Assembly (NCBI RefSeq): GCF_004798865.1
Contig: NW_025336348.1
Location: 696,172-760,171 of the forward strand
Direction of reading: 5' to 3'
DNA: 64,000 nt
From: Varanus komodoensis
Lineage: Eukaryota; Chordata; Lepidosauria; Squamata; Varanidae
The position numbers and the translations under genes were made by a program. The first letter of the stretch is position 1. Each line of letters begins with the position of its first letter. Shown here one piece after another: positions 55,801-64,000 of the stretch. Under the pieces are notes generated by a model. It was not told the origin of the DNA, did not search any database, and was given only the letters and a program-made list of their open reading frames with translations.

Positions 55801-56194
55801 CTTGTGGACCTCAAGTGGAGCTGTCCACAATGGACAGAAATGAGTTCAAGTGTCTACAAATCAAAAAAGATTCTACGGCAGAGCAATGTTTCCTGAATCT
55901 CACAGATTCTGTGTACTTATGGACTGGTTTTACTTTCTGTAATTCTGTGCAAATTTAGTTGTGGAAAAATATGAAGAAACTGACTGAAAATGTACATTTC
56001 ACCTATAGATGAACATGTAAAGTATAAAAAGGCATGTTTGGAGGGGATCTGAGTATTTTAGAGGGATCTGTGCAGTTTTGAAATGGTAAATTTGCACAAC
56101 TGAGCAAATGTGTGTGATCGCATTTGTGCAAACGCTGATTTGATCAATGAACAGATGATGGAACAGAAGGGCAGTTCGCAGAAGGCAAACCGTA

Positions 56195-56290
56195 AACGCA
56201 GCTGTTGTGGAGTCACTACTAGCTGTAATGGCTAAGGCTGATGGGAGTTGTGGTCCACCAACAACTAGAGGGCTTCAAGTGGACACATGA
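56195..56290. mobile_element. Small hairpin hAT-like MITE, right half
   Basis: 'gtaatggctaaggctgatgggagttgtggtcc' and 'caacaactagagggc' match the right arm of the hairpin MITE family. Confidence 0.55.
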
Positions 56291-56535
56291 ATACATTTTC
56301 TTTTCATCTCTTCCAATAGCCACTTACAGGTAGTACTTGTAAAGCAGTCTTCATTAAAGCCATTTTACTGAAGTATTTTTTAAAATCCCACTCCTCAGAC
56401 AAAACAGTTCTTGGAGTGGCTTGCATACAGTCACGAAAAACAGCCCTTCCCATAGGATTATAATCTAGCATCTTCATGACACACACCTGAACCTGGTGGG
56501 CAGAACCCCAAACATGGGAATCTGCGTACTGGCTT

Positions 56536-56812
56536 CATAGAATCATAGAATAGGAGAGTTGGAAGGGGCCAAGAGGGCCATCGAGTCCAACCCCCTGCTG
56601 CTGCAGGACACCACGTTCCACCATCCCACTCAGAGGGCTGTCCAGTTTCACTTGAATGTCTCCAGTGTGGGAGAGCCCAGCACCTCTCCAGAGAGCTGGT
56701 TCCACTGTCGTATTGCTCTGACAGTGAGGAAGTTTTTCCTGATGTCCAGCCTGAATCTGGGTTGTCACCACTTGAACTGGGTATTCCATGTCCTACACTC
56801 TGGGATCAGCTT
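56536..56812 (-). mobile_element. CR1 3' end (antisense)
   Basis: Complement of the octamer tail (ATAGAATCATAGAATAGG), then GTTGGAAGGGGCC, 'ggccatcgagtccaaccccctgctgctgcaggacacc', and C-terminal coding complement to 'tcctacactctggg'. The same subfamily as 8347-8582 but less decayed. The 174-codon plus-strand frame over it is antisense to LINE sequence and not a gene. Confidence 0.94.
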
Positions 56813-56927
56813 CCCTGGTACAAACAAGAGTAGGCAATGGGAGGGTCTTCAGACCCCAAATGGAAGCCTCCGACATCCTTGGTCTAGGAAGGGGTCAACA
56901 CCAGGAGCGACTGGAATCCACCGCAGA

Positions 56928-57112
56928 GCTCTCATGGCTCAGCAGTCAAGCACTTGCTCTGCAGGCAAAGGTCCCAAGTTCAAAGCCCGGCATCTCCAGG
57001 CTAGACAAGGAAGGAACCTGCCTGAAATCACCCTCACTCATTCCCTGGTCAGTACTAACCACACTGGGCTTGGCTTGATCTGACCTTCATGAACAAGGTT
57101 GGAGTCACAAAA
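56928..57112 (+). mobile_element. Third tRNA-derived SINE type (Glu/Lys-like head)
   Basis: Head: CATGGCTCAGCAGTCAAGCA (A-box region), then 'ttgctctgcaggcaaaggtccc' and AAGTTCAAAGCCCGGC (B-box region), then CATCTCCAGG. This is the layout of the squamate SINE whose consensus reads 'tggctcagcggtagagcatttgcttt…ggttcaatccctggcatctcc'. The body 'gaacctgcctgaaatcacc' fits as well. The cloverleaf is decayed, so it is not a tRNA gene. Confidence 0.82.
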
Positions 57113-59655
57113 TGGGACAGAGCTGAATCTATATGGACTCAGAGTTGAGGGCTCCCTCGGCATCAGACTTCACCTTCACAGATCTAAAGTTTTGAGTGAG
57201 AAAGACAAGACACCAGGAAAGCGTCTTGGTGACCCTTGACTTTATGCCACCCGTTTCATCACCCTGGACGACGGCTCTGCTTATTCACTCCGAGGGCATC
57301 TGCCCCTGCACATCTGGAAAAGCGTGCAGCTATTCGTTCTGATCGATGTACAGCCATGATCGAAAGCACGAGGACGCACACCTAACACAGCTAATGACGC
57401 CCCTGATAAATGCGGTGAGAGTACAGTGTCGCCCTGTGCCTCTCCTTTCTTTATTTCCATTATCCATCAGGCCAGGCCGTAAGGGAATGCCTGGGAACTC
57501 TGTAATAACCCATGACGCTAATGAGGCATAACAAATTTCGGAAGTATCATGTATAATCCTGATCCCTCATTGACACTATTATCAGTAGAGGTTTCAATTC
57601 CTCATTTGTTATGTGCTTAACACAGATGGAAGTGGGAGGGCGTAGCAGCGTTATTCCTTCTTGGTGCTCACATTTTTCAGGCAGTTGTCATCCTGCAGGA
57701 CAATAAAACTCTGTCGCAATGTGCTTTGTTTTGCCACTGCTGTTTCTCAGCAGGACTTGCTGCTTGTTCTCCAAGGAGGTCAGACAGATTTTCTTTCTCA
57801 CCATTTCAGCTTCTTTGGGATTAAGAAGCTTGTGTTTTTCAAGTTATTTTTCTACCATGTGTGCAGGGAGTATCTGCCAAACCCAGGATAAACTAGGGCA
57901 CCCACTCTTGCTCTACGGAAAGGAAAGCAGAAACTCTGGGAAATGTTTTTAGAGCCTGGATCCTGAGGCTCAGATAAGTGGAGCAAACCTTTCTGGAATG
58001 AACTGAATGGCTTGTCTGTGCTCTGGGTGGGAGTCCATTTCTGAAGGGAAAAGACGGGCACTTACCCAGCATCTCCAGCAGGCATCCTTACAGATGTTGG
58101 GCCTTCTTTTGAATTAAGATTGCAGGCACACATTGCTCTTACGCACAATATAGTCTCCATTTCTGGAACCAGGTTTTGGGTTGCTCCAGGCAAGATGTAT
58201 CCAGCAGTGTGCCCTCTTGCAACTTCCGGAGTGGTCCTACCAACTCCTTGCAGCTGGTGGATTGCCCTTGAGTTGCCTCTGAGCCTGTTGGTATGGCCAC
58301 GTCATTTCCTTATATAATCCCTGATTGTGTGAGTTCCATGGGGCTTAATTAGAATAACACTGGCAAAGACTAGCTTGAAGGAAACAAGCTTTAGAAAGAA
58401 CCAGGGCTGGTCCTACCAGTGCAGAGTGAAGCAGTGAATGCTGGCAAGCGGCAGCTAAGCCTTAGGAGGAAAAAGTCGGGTACTCTGCAGCCTGTCCTGC
58501 ACCGCACACCTTCGTCTGTAGCCCTCAAGGGCATCAGAAGTCGCTGTCCCATCATCAGTGGCAAGAAGAGATTCATCTGCCAGTCCAATTCATTTCATGC
58601 ACCTGGAATAGGGGTGACCACCACCTGGTTCTTCATCTCAGGCAGTAAAAAATTGTGGGCCGTACCTTGTGTAGAGCTACAACACCATACAGTCATTTCC
58701 CCCTATGCAGATAAATGCACAGGGGCTCTATTTAACACAGAATCAATGCAGAAAATAACAGGCATTCTCAGTCCAAATCAAAAGAGTGCATGTTTGCTTG
58801 CAACTCCGCAGGTCTCTGGTCCTCATATTCTTCTGGTCCCACAGAAAGCTGGAATCTTTTGCAACACCTCTGCTTAAATCCAGTAGCCTAAATTTGAAGC
58901 AGGATAACAACAGCTTACAAACTATAGCTTTGAGGTCATAGGTAAAGAATAAATATACAAATATAACAAATACCAGAATGGTAAAAAAAAAAAAAGATTC
59001 CCATCCACTTTCAATTCAGTTCCATTTACACACTCTCTTTCTCTCTCTCTCTTCTTCCTCTCCATCTTTCATCCATGGATCCATCCATGGATCCATCCAT
59101 CCAGTTTACTTTTTAGAAGGGGATGCAACTTCATAGTTCTTAGACATTTCTTCTGCAATCAGGTCTCTAGCTGACTCTTTTCCACCTCGCTCTTCCATGA
59201 GTGAAGGGGAAGGGGGACAACAGTTGGTCTCAAATGGTTCTGTATGCATCATGTGAGGTGCCTGATAGATGGATACGGCACATGTCTACTCCATCAACAA
59301 GCAAAATGAATCACTGCCTAGATAAGTGGTCAAAACAGGCCTAAGGCTCCAAACCATCACCGAAAGGTGATTCATTCGGCTGTTTTACATTTGATGACTT
59401 GAAACTGAGCATGTGAATAAGGTCCATTGTGATTGAGAGGGTGTAAGAAGAAAGGGTGGATCAGCTGCCTGTAGGTTATGACCTGAAATGCAGGGCATGG
59501 ACAGATGTGGCCCCCAGTGAGAAATGAACCTGCATGTACACAAGATACAGAGGCACACCATTGCATGGACAGCAATCTGGGATTCTGTGTATACTGTGCA
59601 AGGAGCTACTGGGAGGGTGTTCCACACTTGATGGGTCATGAAGTTGGCTTGATGG
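57113..59655. other. Unique DNA with candidate conserved element
   Basis: 57240-57640 retains CpGs and has CTAATGACGCCCC, GACGCTAATGAGGC and TATTATCAGTAG words, typical of conserved noncoding DNA. The remainder has no recognised element. A 152-codon frame at 58419-58877 has no domain I know and its start is unsupported. A-run near 58981, TC run near 59030 and CATGGATC repeats near 59071. Confidence 0.4.
59030..59103. repeat. (TC)n and (CATCCATGGATC)n low-complexity repeat
   Basis: A short TC run followed by palindromic ATCCATGGATCC units and CATC units. Confidence 0.9.
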
Positions 59656-59656
59656 G

Positions 59657-59725
59657 AACCAGTGTGGCCTAGTGGTTAGTGTGTTTGCCTGGGAACCTGG
59701 GAGGAAAAAAGGTGGGATATACATG
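59657..59725 (+). mobile_element. tRNA SINE with internal deletion
   Basis: Head GAACCAGTGTGGCCTAGTGG, then a jump to the tail 'ggaaaaaaggtgggatatacatg'. The middle of the SINE is missing. Confidence 0.6.
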
Positions 59726-59771
59726 CACTGGAATCATAATTGTAACTGCGATGCACAAATCGGGCCCATAC

Positions 59772-59990
59772 GAATAGCCAGTGTAGTGTGGTGTGATGAA
59801 TAAAGTGTTGGTCTTGAGGGATCAGGGCCCACTCAGCCATGGAGCCCCCCCGGTGACTTTGGGCCAGTCACTGCATCTCAGCCTAAACTACCTTGCAGGG
59901 TTGTTTGTGTGAGGATAAAATGGAGCTATCTAAGTTTCCTCGAGTTTCTACCCAAAGGAAAAAAAGTAATATATAAATGCAACGTAATAA
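59772..59990 (+). mobile_element. Sauria-type tRNA SINE
   Basis: Head 'agccagtgtagtgtggtgtgatg', body 'ggtgactttgggccagtcactgcatctcagcc', 'ttgcagggttgtt' and tail 'aatatataaatgcaacg'. More diverged than the 1577 and 50263 copies. Confidence 0.85.
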
Positions 59991-60650
59991 TGATAATATA
60001 CCATCGACACAGTATATGAAAAGGCACCCCCCACCAGTATAAATGGCATCAATTATATGCAAAAAATCCCTTCATCTGCCTTACCCTGGAAATAATCAAT
60101 GGAAGCCTTTGAAGGAACAAAAAGAAAAAGAGAGTACCAAAAATTAAATACATATCTATATGTACTTTTAACCTTGGTATGGGCAGCAAGAGAATGACGT
60201 GGCTCAATTTGCCTTTCATAATGGGGATAAAAACGTTCCTCAGAGATACAATCAATCATCATAAGAACAATGGGAAGCCTTGACATGCTGGTGTGTTTTT
60301 CTAAAATCACAGAAAAGGGAGATACAGAAGGCACACAGCTCAATCTCCATCTCAAAGGCTGGTAAGCTACAGGTGCGTGATATTTGCCTTCAAGACAAAT
60401 GATGTTGAACTCCTCCTCTGTCCGCCAGTTTTGCCAGTGGATCTTAACGTCTTTTGGACTACCCTAACTTTCAGGCATATTTAATTTCCTGGATTTCCTC
60501 CCCATGGCATGGATGCAGGAACACGTGGGCCTGTGTTCTAGCCATAAGCAGGTGGGCTCTGCCCGTTCTCCTAGTTGTCACCCAGGTGTGAATTGCCCTT
60601 CTGAAGGGGTGTGACAGCATTCTTCTTATAGCACAGATTTCCCTCGTAGC
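59991..60650. other. Unique DNA, no gene recognised
   Basis: No element or exon was recognised. Overlapping minus-strand frames at 60049-60355 have no domain. Confidence 0.4.
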
Positions 60651-60654
60651 TTAA

Positions 60655-60690
<36 letters not shown>
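60655..60690. repeat. (TTG)n microsatellite
   Basis: About 12 TTG units. It forms the (CAA)n tail of the antisense element next to it. Confidence 0.96.
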
Positions 60691-60691
<1 letters not shown>

Positions 60692-60845
60692 ATTACATTT
60701 TTATACTGCCCATAGCCAAAGCTCTCTAGGCAGTTGACAGCAATAATCATAGAATCATACACTCCAGTCACCCATCCCACTTCTGCCCAGGCCTGACCCT
60801 GCTTAGCTTCAGAGATTAGGCAGGATCAGGCACTTCAGGCTGCAT
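60655..60845 (-). mobile_element. Chimeric retroposon: 5S rRNA-like head, L2-like tail
   Basis: On the minus strand, about 60840-60760 matches 5S rRNA: the complement on the plus strand reads GGCCTGACCCTGCTTAGCTTC, with a 'gagattaggcaggatcaggc' block in 5S order. It leads directly into a tail whose complement is 'tttttatactgcccatagccaaagctctctaggcagttgac', the L2 stem-loop end, with a (CAA)n terminus. This is the layout of a 5S-derived SINE (SINE3 class) using an L2 tail. Two separate insertions side by side cannot be excluded. Confidence 0.65.
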
Positions 60846-61147
60846 GTTACACATTTCTTACTGTGGTCAGCAGTTATGCACAGCTAATACTGTAATGGAA
60901 GCTCATGTGCCGTCAGTCTTCTTGTGAGCAGCTGCAAAGGACACAGTTCAAAGAGAAGAGGAGCCAACTGAGCTGAGAGAGGAACCTCTCCCTCTGCTGC
61001 ACCCTGATGGCATGGCTGCCGCATGACAGGAAGAGGCAAAGCCTGATGGATTTAGGCAAAGCAGGTATGCTGCTTCTCTGAGGTTGGGGAATCGACCTCG
61101 GAGAGGGAGGGAAAAGTCAGTAAGGGGAGGAGCAACTAAAGCGCCTC

Positions 61148-61498
61148 TTGATGCGGGTGAAAGAGGGGAGCACAAAAGTTGGCTTGAAACTCAACATTAA
61201 GAAAACTAAGTTCGTGATATCCGGTCCTATCTTGGAAAATAGATGGGGAAGAAATGGAAGTAGTGACAGATTTTATTTTCTTGGTCACTGCAGCCAACAA
61301 ATTAAAAGACGCTTGCTCCTTGGGAGGAAAGCTATGGCAAATCTAGACAGCATACTAAAAAGCAGAGAAATCACCCTGCCAACAAAAGTTCGTACAGTCA
61401 AGGCTATGGTTTTCCCAGTTGCAATGTGTGGCTGTGAGAATTGGACCATAAGGAAGGCTGAGCACCGAAGAATTGAGGCCTTTGAATTGTGGTCCTAG
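61148..61498 (+). pseudogene. BovB ORF2 fragment, thumb and connection region
   Basis: An open 116-codon stretch matching the BovB polymerase after the catalytic site (VGLKLNIKKTKF … RRLLLGRKAMANLDSILKSREITL … CENWTIRKAEHRRIEAFELW). It ends at a stop replacing the usual FELWCWRR cysteine position. A full BovB ORF2 is roughly 1000 codons. The first Met follows a short decayed lead-in and is not a real start. Confidence 0.9.
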
Positions 61499-61597
61499 AG
61501 AAGACTCCTGAGAGTCCCCTGGACTGCAAGGCAATCAAACCAGTCAGTCTTAGAGGAGATCAACCCCGACTGCTCTTTAGAAGGCCAGATACTGAAG

Positions 61598-61837
61598 ATG
61601 AAACTCAAATACTTTGGCCACCTAATGAGAAGGAAGGACTCCCTGGAGAAGACCCTGATGCTGGGAAAGATTGACAGCAAAAGAAGAAGGGGGCGGCAGA
61701 GGATGAGGTGGCTGGATGGAGTCACTGGGGCAGTGGGTGTGGGCTTGGGTGGGCTCCGAGGGATGGTGGAGGACAGGAGAGCCTGGAGGAATGTTGTCCA
61801 TGGGGTCGTGATGGGTCAGGCACAACTCTGTGACTAA
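61598..61837 (+). pseudogene. BovB ORF2 C-terminal fragment (79 codons)
   Basis: MKLKYFGHLMRRKDSLEKTLMLGKIDSKRRRGRQRMRWLDG at residues 1-41, then GAVGVGLGGLRGMVEDRRAWRNVVHGV and the terminal MGQAQLCD. This is the complete C-terminus of squamate BovB, including the basic RRRGRQRMR stretch. It is in a different frame from the upstream fragment. Confidence 0.92.
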
Positions 61838-61852
61838 ACAAAACAAAGGGGG

Positions 61853-62858
61853 CGAGGTGGGGACCACATGATATATATTATATGAGGTGTCCTGGTGGCA
61901 CTCCAGCCTCCTTCCCTCTCCCTCCAAGACCCTGCAGCTAGATGGCCAGAATTGCAGAGTGGGAGGAGCAAGGAAGTCAAGGTTGCCCCTACTGGTTCCT
62001 CGGATCTGCACTGGAAGCTCGGAAGCCTCCAAGTGCAGAGGGTTGCAAGCACTGAGGGTGCAATCCTATTGCTCATGACCTCAGACTGAAAAACAGAGAG
62101 AGGGGAAGGAGAAGGCAGGCAGGCAGAGGACAAGGAAGGAAGAAAATCAGAGTCTCGGAGGAAAGAAGGAACCAGTTACTGGATCTGGAGATGTGCTTGA
62201 GAGAACCACACCAGTGACAGTGCAGTGATGTTTGGAAGAAGCCTGGATAATTGAGGGACACCATCAGTTTAGCTTTGCTGGATGTGTTTATCTCCTTTTG
62301 AATTTTTATCCTATGTGTGCATGTGCGTGTGTTTCCATTCAGATTTTAAAACCTTCTCTTACTGAATCTTTCTTCAGTAAATTTCAAACCTTTTTGTTTG
62401 AACTCTTGTGCTCTCTTTTTGTGGTCTTTCTTTTGGGGTAATCCCCCACATCAACTGGCCAACTGCCACACTACTTAAAGTAGATCCCGTCGAAGCAGGG
62501 AGTCTTAAGGCTGGTTCTGTGGAGGCAGCCAGAGGGAAAAGGAAACTTTTTCCTGGGTAGCAGCACAAAAGGCCCCAGGAAGGGAAAGCAAAAAGAAGCA
62601 AGGACCTTGTCTAATGTCTTCGAACAAGATAATGTTAGTCGGTGAAATACAGTAGCTGGACTTCAGAGCCACGCTGCTTCTGATCAGCGGAGGCTGGAGA
62701 CTGCCATGTCGCAGCAATTCTTTTGAGCTTTTTAGGAGCTATTCATGGCGTTCCACCTAGATCGGGGGATGGAGTTTAGCACAGGATAGCTGTTGATGCT
62801 TTTTTATTGTGCTGCAGCCAAAATAAAAATTCTAGGAGACTCTCTGGAGTAGGGAAGC
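61853..62858. other. Unassigned DNA
   Basis: No gene recognised. GA-rich sequence near 62090-62170 and an AT-rich stretch near 62280-62440 with no family match. Short antisense frames only. Confidence 0.4.
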
Positions 62859-62859
62859 C

Positions 62860-62982
62860 AGAGGAATCTGCTTTTGGGTGGGAATCTGTCAGATTTCTTG
62901 GGTTTGATTCCCCCAACTGCAGCCTGTTTTGTTGCAGCTGTGAGTCCAAGTTCTGAGTGAATGCTTCTTTTCTAAAGCATCC
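62860..62982. repeat. Unclassified interspersed repeat, copy B (left half)
   Basis: 'gggtgggaatctgtcagatttcttgggtttgattcccccaac' and 'gttgcagctgtgagtccaag' align with 51945-52040. It stops at a CR1 insertion. The right half appears at 63855-64000. Confidence 0.55.
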
Positions 62983-62984
62983 CA

Positions 62985-63262
62985 GAGTGCAGGGCATGGA
63001 ATAATGGCTCCAGTTACAGGAAGCCAGATTTTGCTTGGGCATTAGGAAAACTTCCTGCCTGTTAGAGCAGAATGGCAACGGAGCCCATGACCTAGGGAGG
63101 TGGTGGGCTCTCCCACACTGGAGGCATTCAAGATGCAGCTGGACAGCCATCTGAGAGGGATGGTTTAATTTGCAGTCCTGCAAGTCCTGCAGTGAGCAGG
63201 AGGCTGGACCTGATGGTCTTCCTGGCCCCTTCCAACTCGACTCTTCCACGATTCCATGGTTT
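62985..63262 (+). mobile_element. CR1 3' end with octamer-like tail
   Basis: 'ggaagccagattttgc', 'gaacttcctgcctgttagagcag'-type block, 'gacctagggaggtggtgggctctcccacactggaggcattcaag' and 'ggctggacctgatggtc', with a decayed tail ACTCTTCCACGATTCCATGG. The same subfamily as 56536 and 8347, in sense orientation. Confidence 0.93.
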
Positions 63263-63559
63263 TAAGCTCAAAACTAAGAGTAGCAAGCTGATCATTTCAA
63301 TTCTCTAACTAGATTTGGTAAGAGAAAACATGTATTCTTCATGGCCATGCATTGCCCGTGCAATCTCATTTTCACACTTAATTTAACATGTTGTATAATC
63401 TGCTGCGTGTGCCCTGTGCCTCTGCCGGAGGCCGATGTATCCATCAGTCAAAGACACAAAGGCATCTCTGCATATATGTCTGGTTGAGGACGTGTGAGGA
63501 AGATCAGAGAGGGAAGTCTTGCTTCATACTGGGTAACCTGCAGTCCAAACTGTTACATT

Positions 63560-63782
63560 GCGGTGTGAGTGGAGCCCGATTCTGGCTTCCTACTGTTAGA
63601 ACTTCCTGACTGTTAGAGCAATGCGACCATGGAACCCATGACTAGGGAGGTGGTGGGCTCTCCCACACTGGAGGCATTCAAGAGGAAGCTGGATAGGGAT
63701 GGTTAAACTTGGGGTCCTGCATTGAGCAGGGAATGGGACTCAATGGCCTTATAGGGGCCCTTCCAGCTCTACTATTCAATGA
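63560..63782 (+). mobile_element. CR1 3' end, second copy
   Basis: 'gattctggcttcctactgttagaacttcctgactgttagagc', then 'gggaggtggtgggctctcccacactggaggcattcaag', and 'ccttccagctctactattcaatg'. Similar to the copy 570 bp upstream but with its own deletions, so it is either a separate insertion or a local duplication. Confidence 0.92.
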
Positions 63783-63814
63783 TCCAGCAGAATTCAGCCT
63801 GGAAAAGGGGCAGC

Positions 63815-64000
63815 CCCCTTCCACACCCCATGCAGCAGACTTTGTAATGTTGCATGTGACATGGAAGAAGGTTGCCAGATGCTCCACGTTTCTTCAGCCA
63901 GCATTTTGGACTTCTCTCAGTTCAGCATGCTTTCTAAGACAGGACCCCCATGAGAGGAAGCCTGCAAACACTAGAGGGGCTTATTCCAGGGAGCTTTGTA
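63815..64000. repeat. Unclassified interspersed repeat, copy B (right half)
   Basis: 'gacatggaagaaggttgccag' and 'ggacttctctcagttcagcatgctttctaagacagg' align with 52155-52245. The window ends inside it. Confidence 0.55.

Larger units (their letters stand above)
61140..61852 (+). mobile_element. BovB (RTE) LINE, 5'-truncated, best copy
   Basis: About 710 bp of BovB, the RTE-clade LINE known for transfer between squamates, ruminants and other animals. It covers the end of the RT domain to the C-terminus and 3' UTR: GLKLNIKKTKFVISGPI, FYFLGHCSQQIKRRLLLGRKAMANLDSILKSREITLPTKVR, MVFPVAMCGCENWTIRKAEHRRIEAFELW, then one stop and a frame change, then KLKYFGHLMRRKDSLEKTLMLGKIDSKRRRGRQRMRWLDG and GQAQLCD. 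The catalytic YADD lies upstream of the truncation. The conserved reading with few breaks suggests a fairly recent insertion. Confidence 0.95.

Noticed and set aside
56559-57083. 174-codon plus-strand frame
   Set aside because: It is antisense to a CR1 3' end and then runs into a tRNA SINE.
58419-58877. 152-codon plus-strand frame
   Set aside because: Composition and lack of motifs fit a chance frame. No splice or promoter evidence.
60760-60840. 5S rRNA gene
   Set aside because: Only part of 5S is present with many mutations, and it runs into a LINE-like tail, so it is a retroposon or pseudogene.
1-64000. Endogenous retrovirus or LTR element
   Set aside because: No long terminal repeat pair, primer-binding site or gag/pol/env-like stretch was recognised on either strand.

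Overview
This window is vertebrate nuclear DNA, almost certainly from a squamate reptile (lizard or snake). That is inferred from its repeats: tRNA-derived SINEs of the Sauria/Squam type, a second tRNA-derived SINE common in squamates, many CR1 and L2 LINE 3' ends, BovB/RTE LINEs and hAT-type miniature DNA transposons. I cannot name the species. No host protein-coding gene, tRNA gene, intact rRNA gene or CRISPR array is supported, and no retrovirus or LTR element was recognised. Almost every open frame longer than about 100 codons lies on a transposon, a microsatellite or the antisense of one.

Layout. 1-4.3 kb: single-copy DNA with a perfect hairpin at 600-631, two Sauria-type SINEs, an L2 tail and a hAT MITE with an internal microsatellite. 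4.4-12.5 kb is CR1 territory: a decayed CR1 with endonuclease and RT remnants, several antisense CR1 3' ends, and a younger CR1 (10.8-12.45 kb) with a 264-codon open RT frame. A 424-bp hAT MITE with a perfect 8-bp target duplication follows. 13-24 kb is mostly unique, with one SINE joined to a 5S-like segment, one decayed SINE and an RTE tail. 24.3-26.4 kb is a nested fossil: a YADD-type LINE interrupted by a SINE and by a GC-rich hAT MITE. 26.4-41.9 kb holds L2 3' ends in both orientations, including two closely similar copies at 33.0 and 36.4 kb. 43.5-51.4 kb holds CR1, RTE and BovB pieces and SINEs. 51.9-64 kb contains an unclassified repeat present at least twice, RTE, CR1, a third SINE type, a second 5S-like segment, and the best BovB copy (61.14-61.85 kb).

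The parts relate as parasites and hosts. The LINE families (CR1, L2, RTE/BovB, a YADD-type LINE) are the likely sources of the retroposition machinery, and some SINE tails resemble L2 or RTE tails. The hAT MITEs would have depended on a transposase encoded elsewhere. Between the repeats, several AT-rich segments full of TAATTA, TTAATG and ATTGTT words (about 0.45-0.72, 7.98-8.11, 19.66-19.87, 35.47-35.56, 42.39-42.53, 48.0-48.3 and 57.24-57.64 kb) look like candidate conserved noncoding regulatory DNA. The window would then be a gene desert or a large intron, but this is inference from composition alone.

Family assignments rest on remembered consensus sequences and on comparison of copies within the window. 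Element ends are approximate unless a target-site duplication is described.
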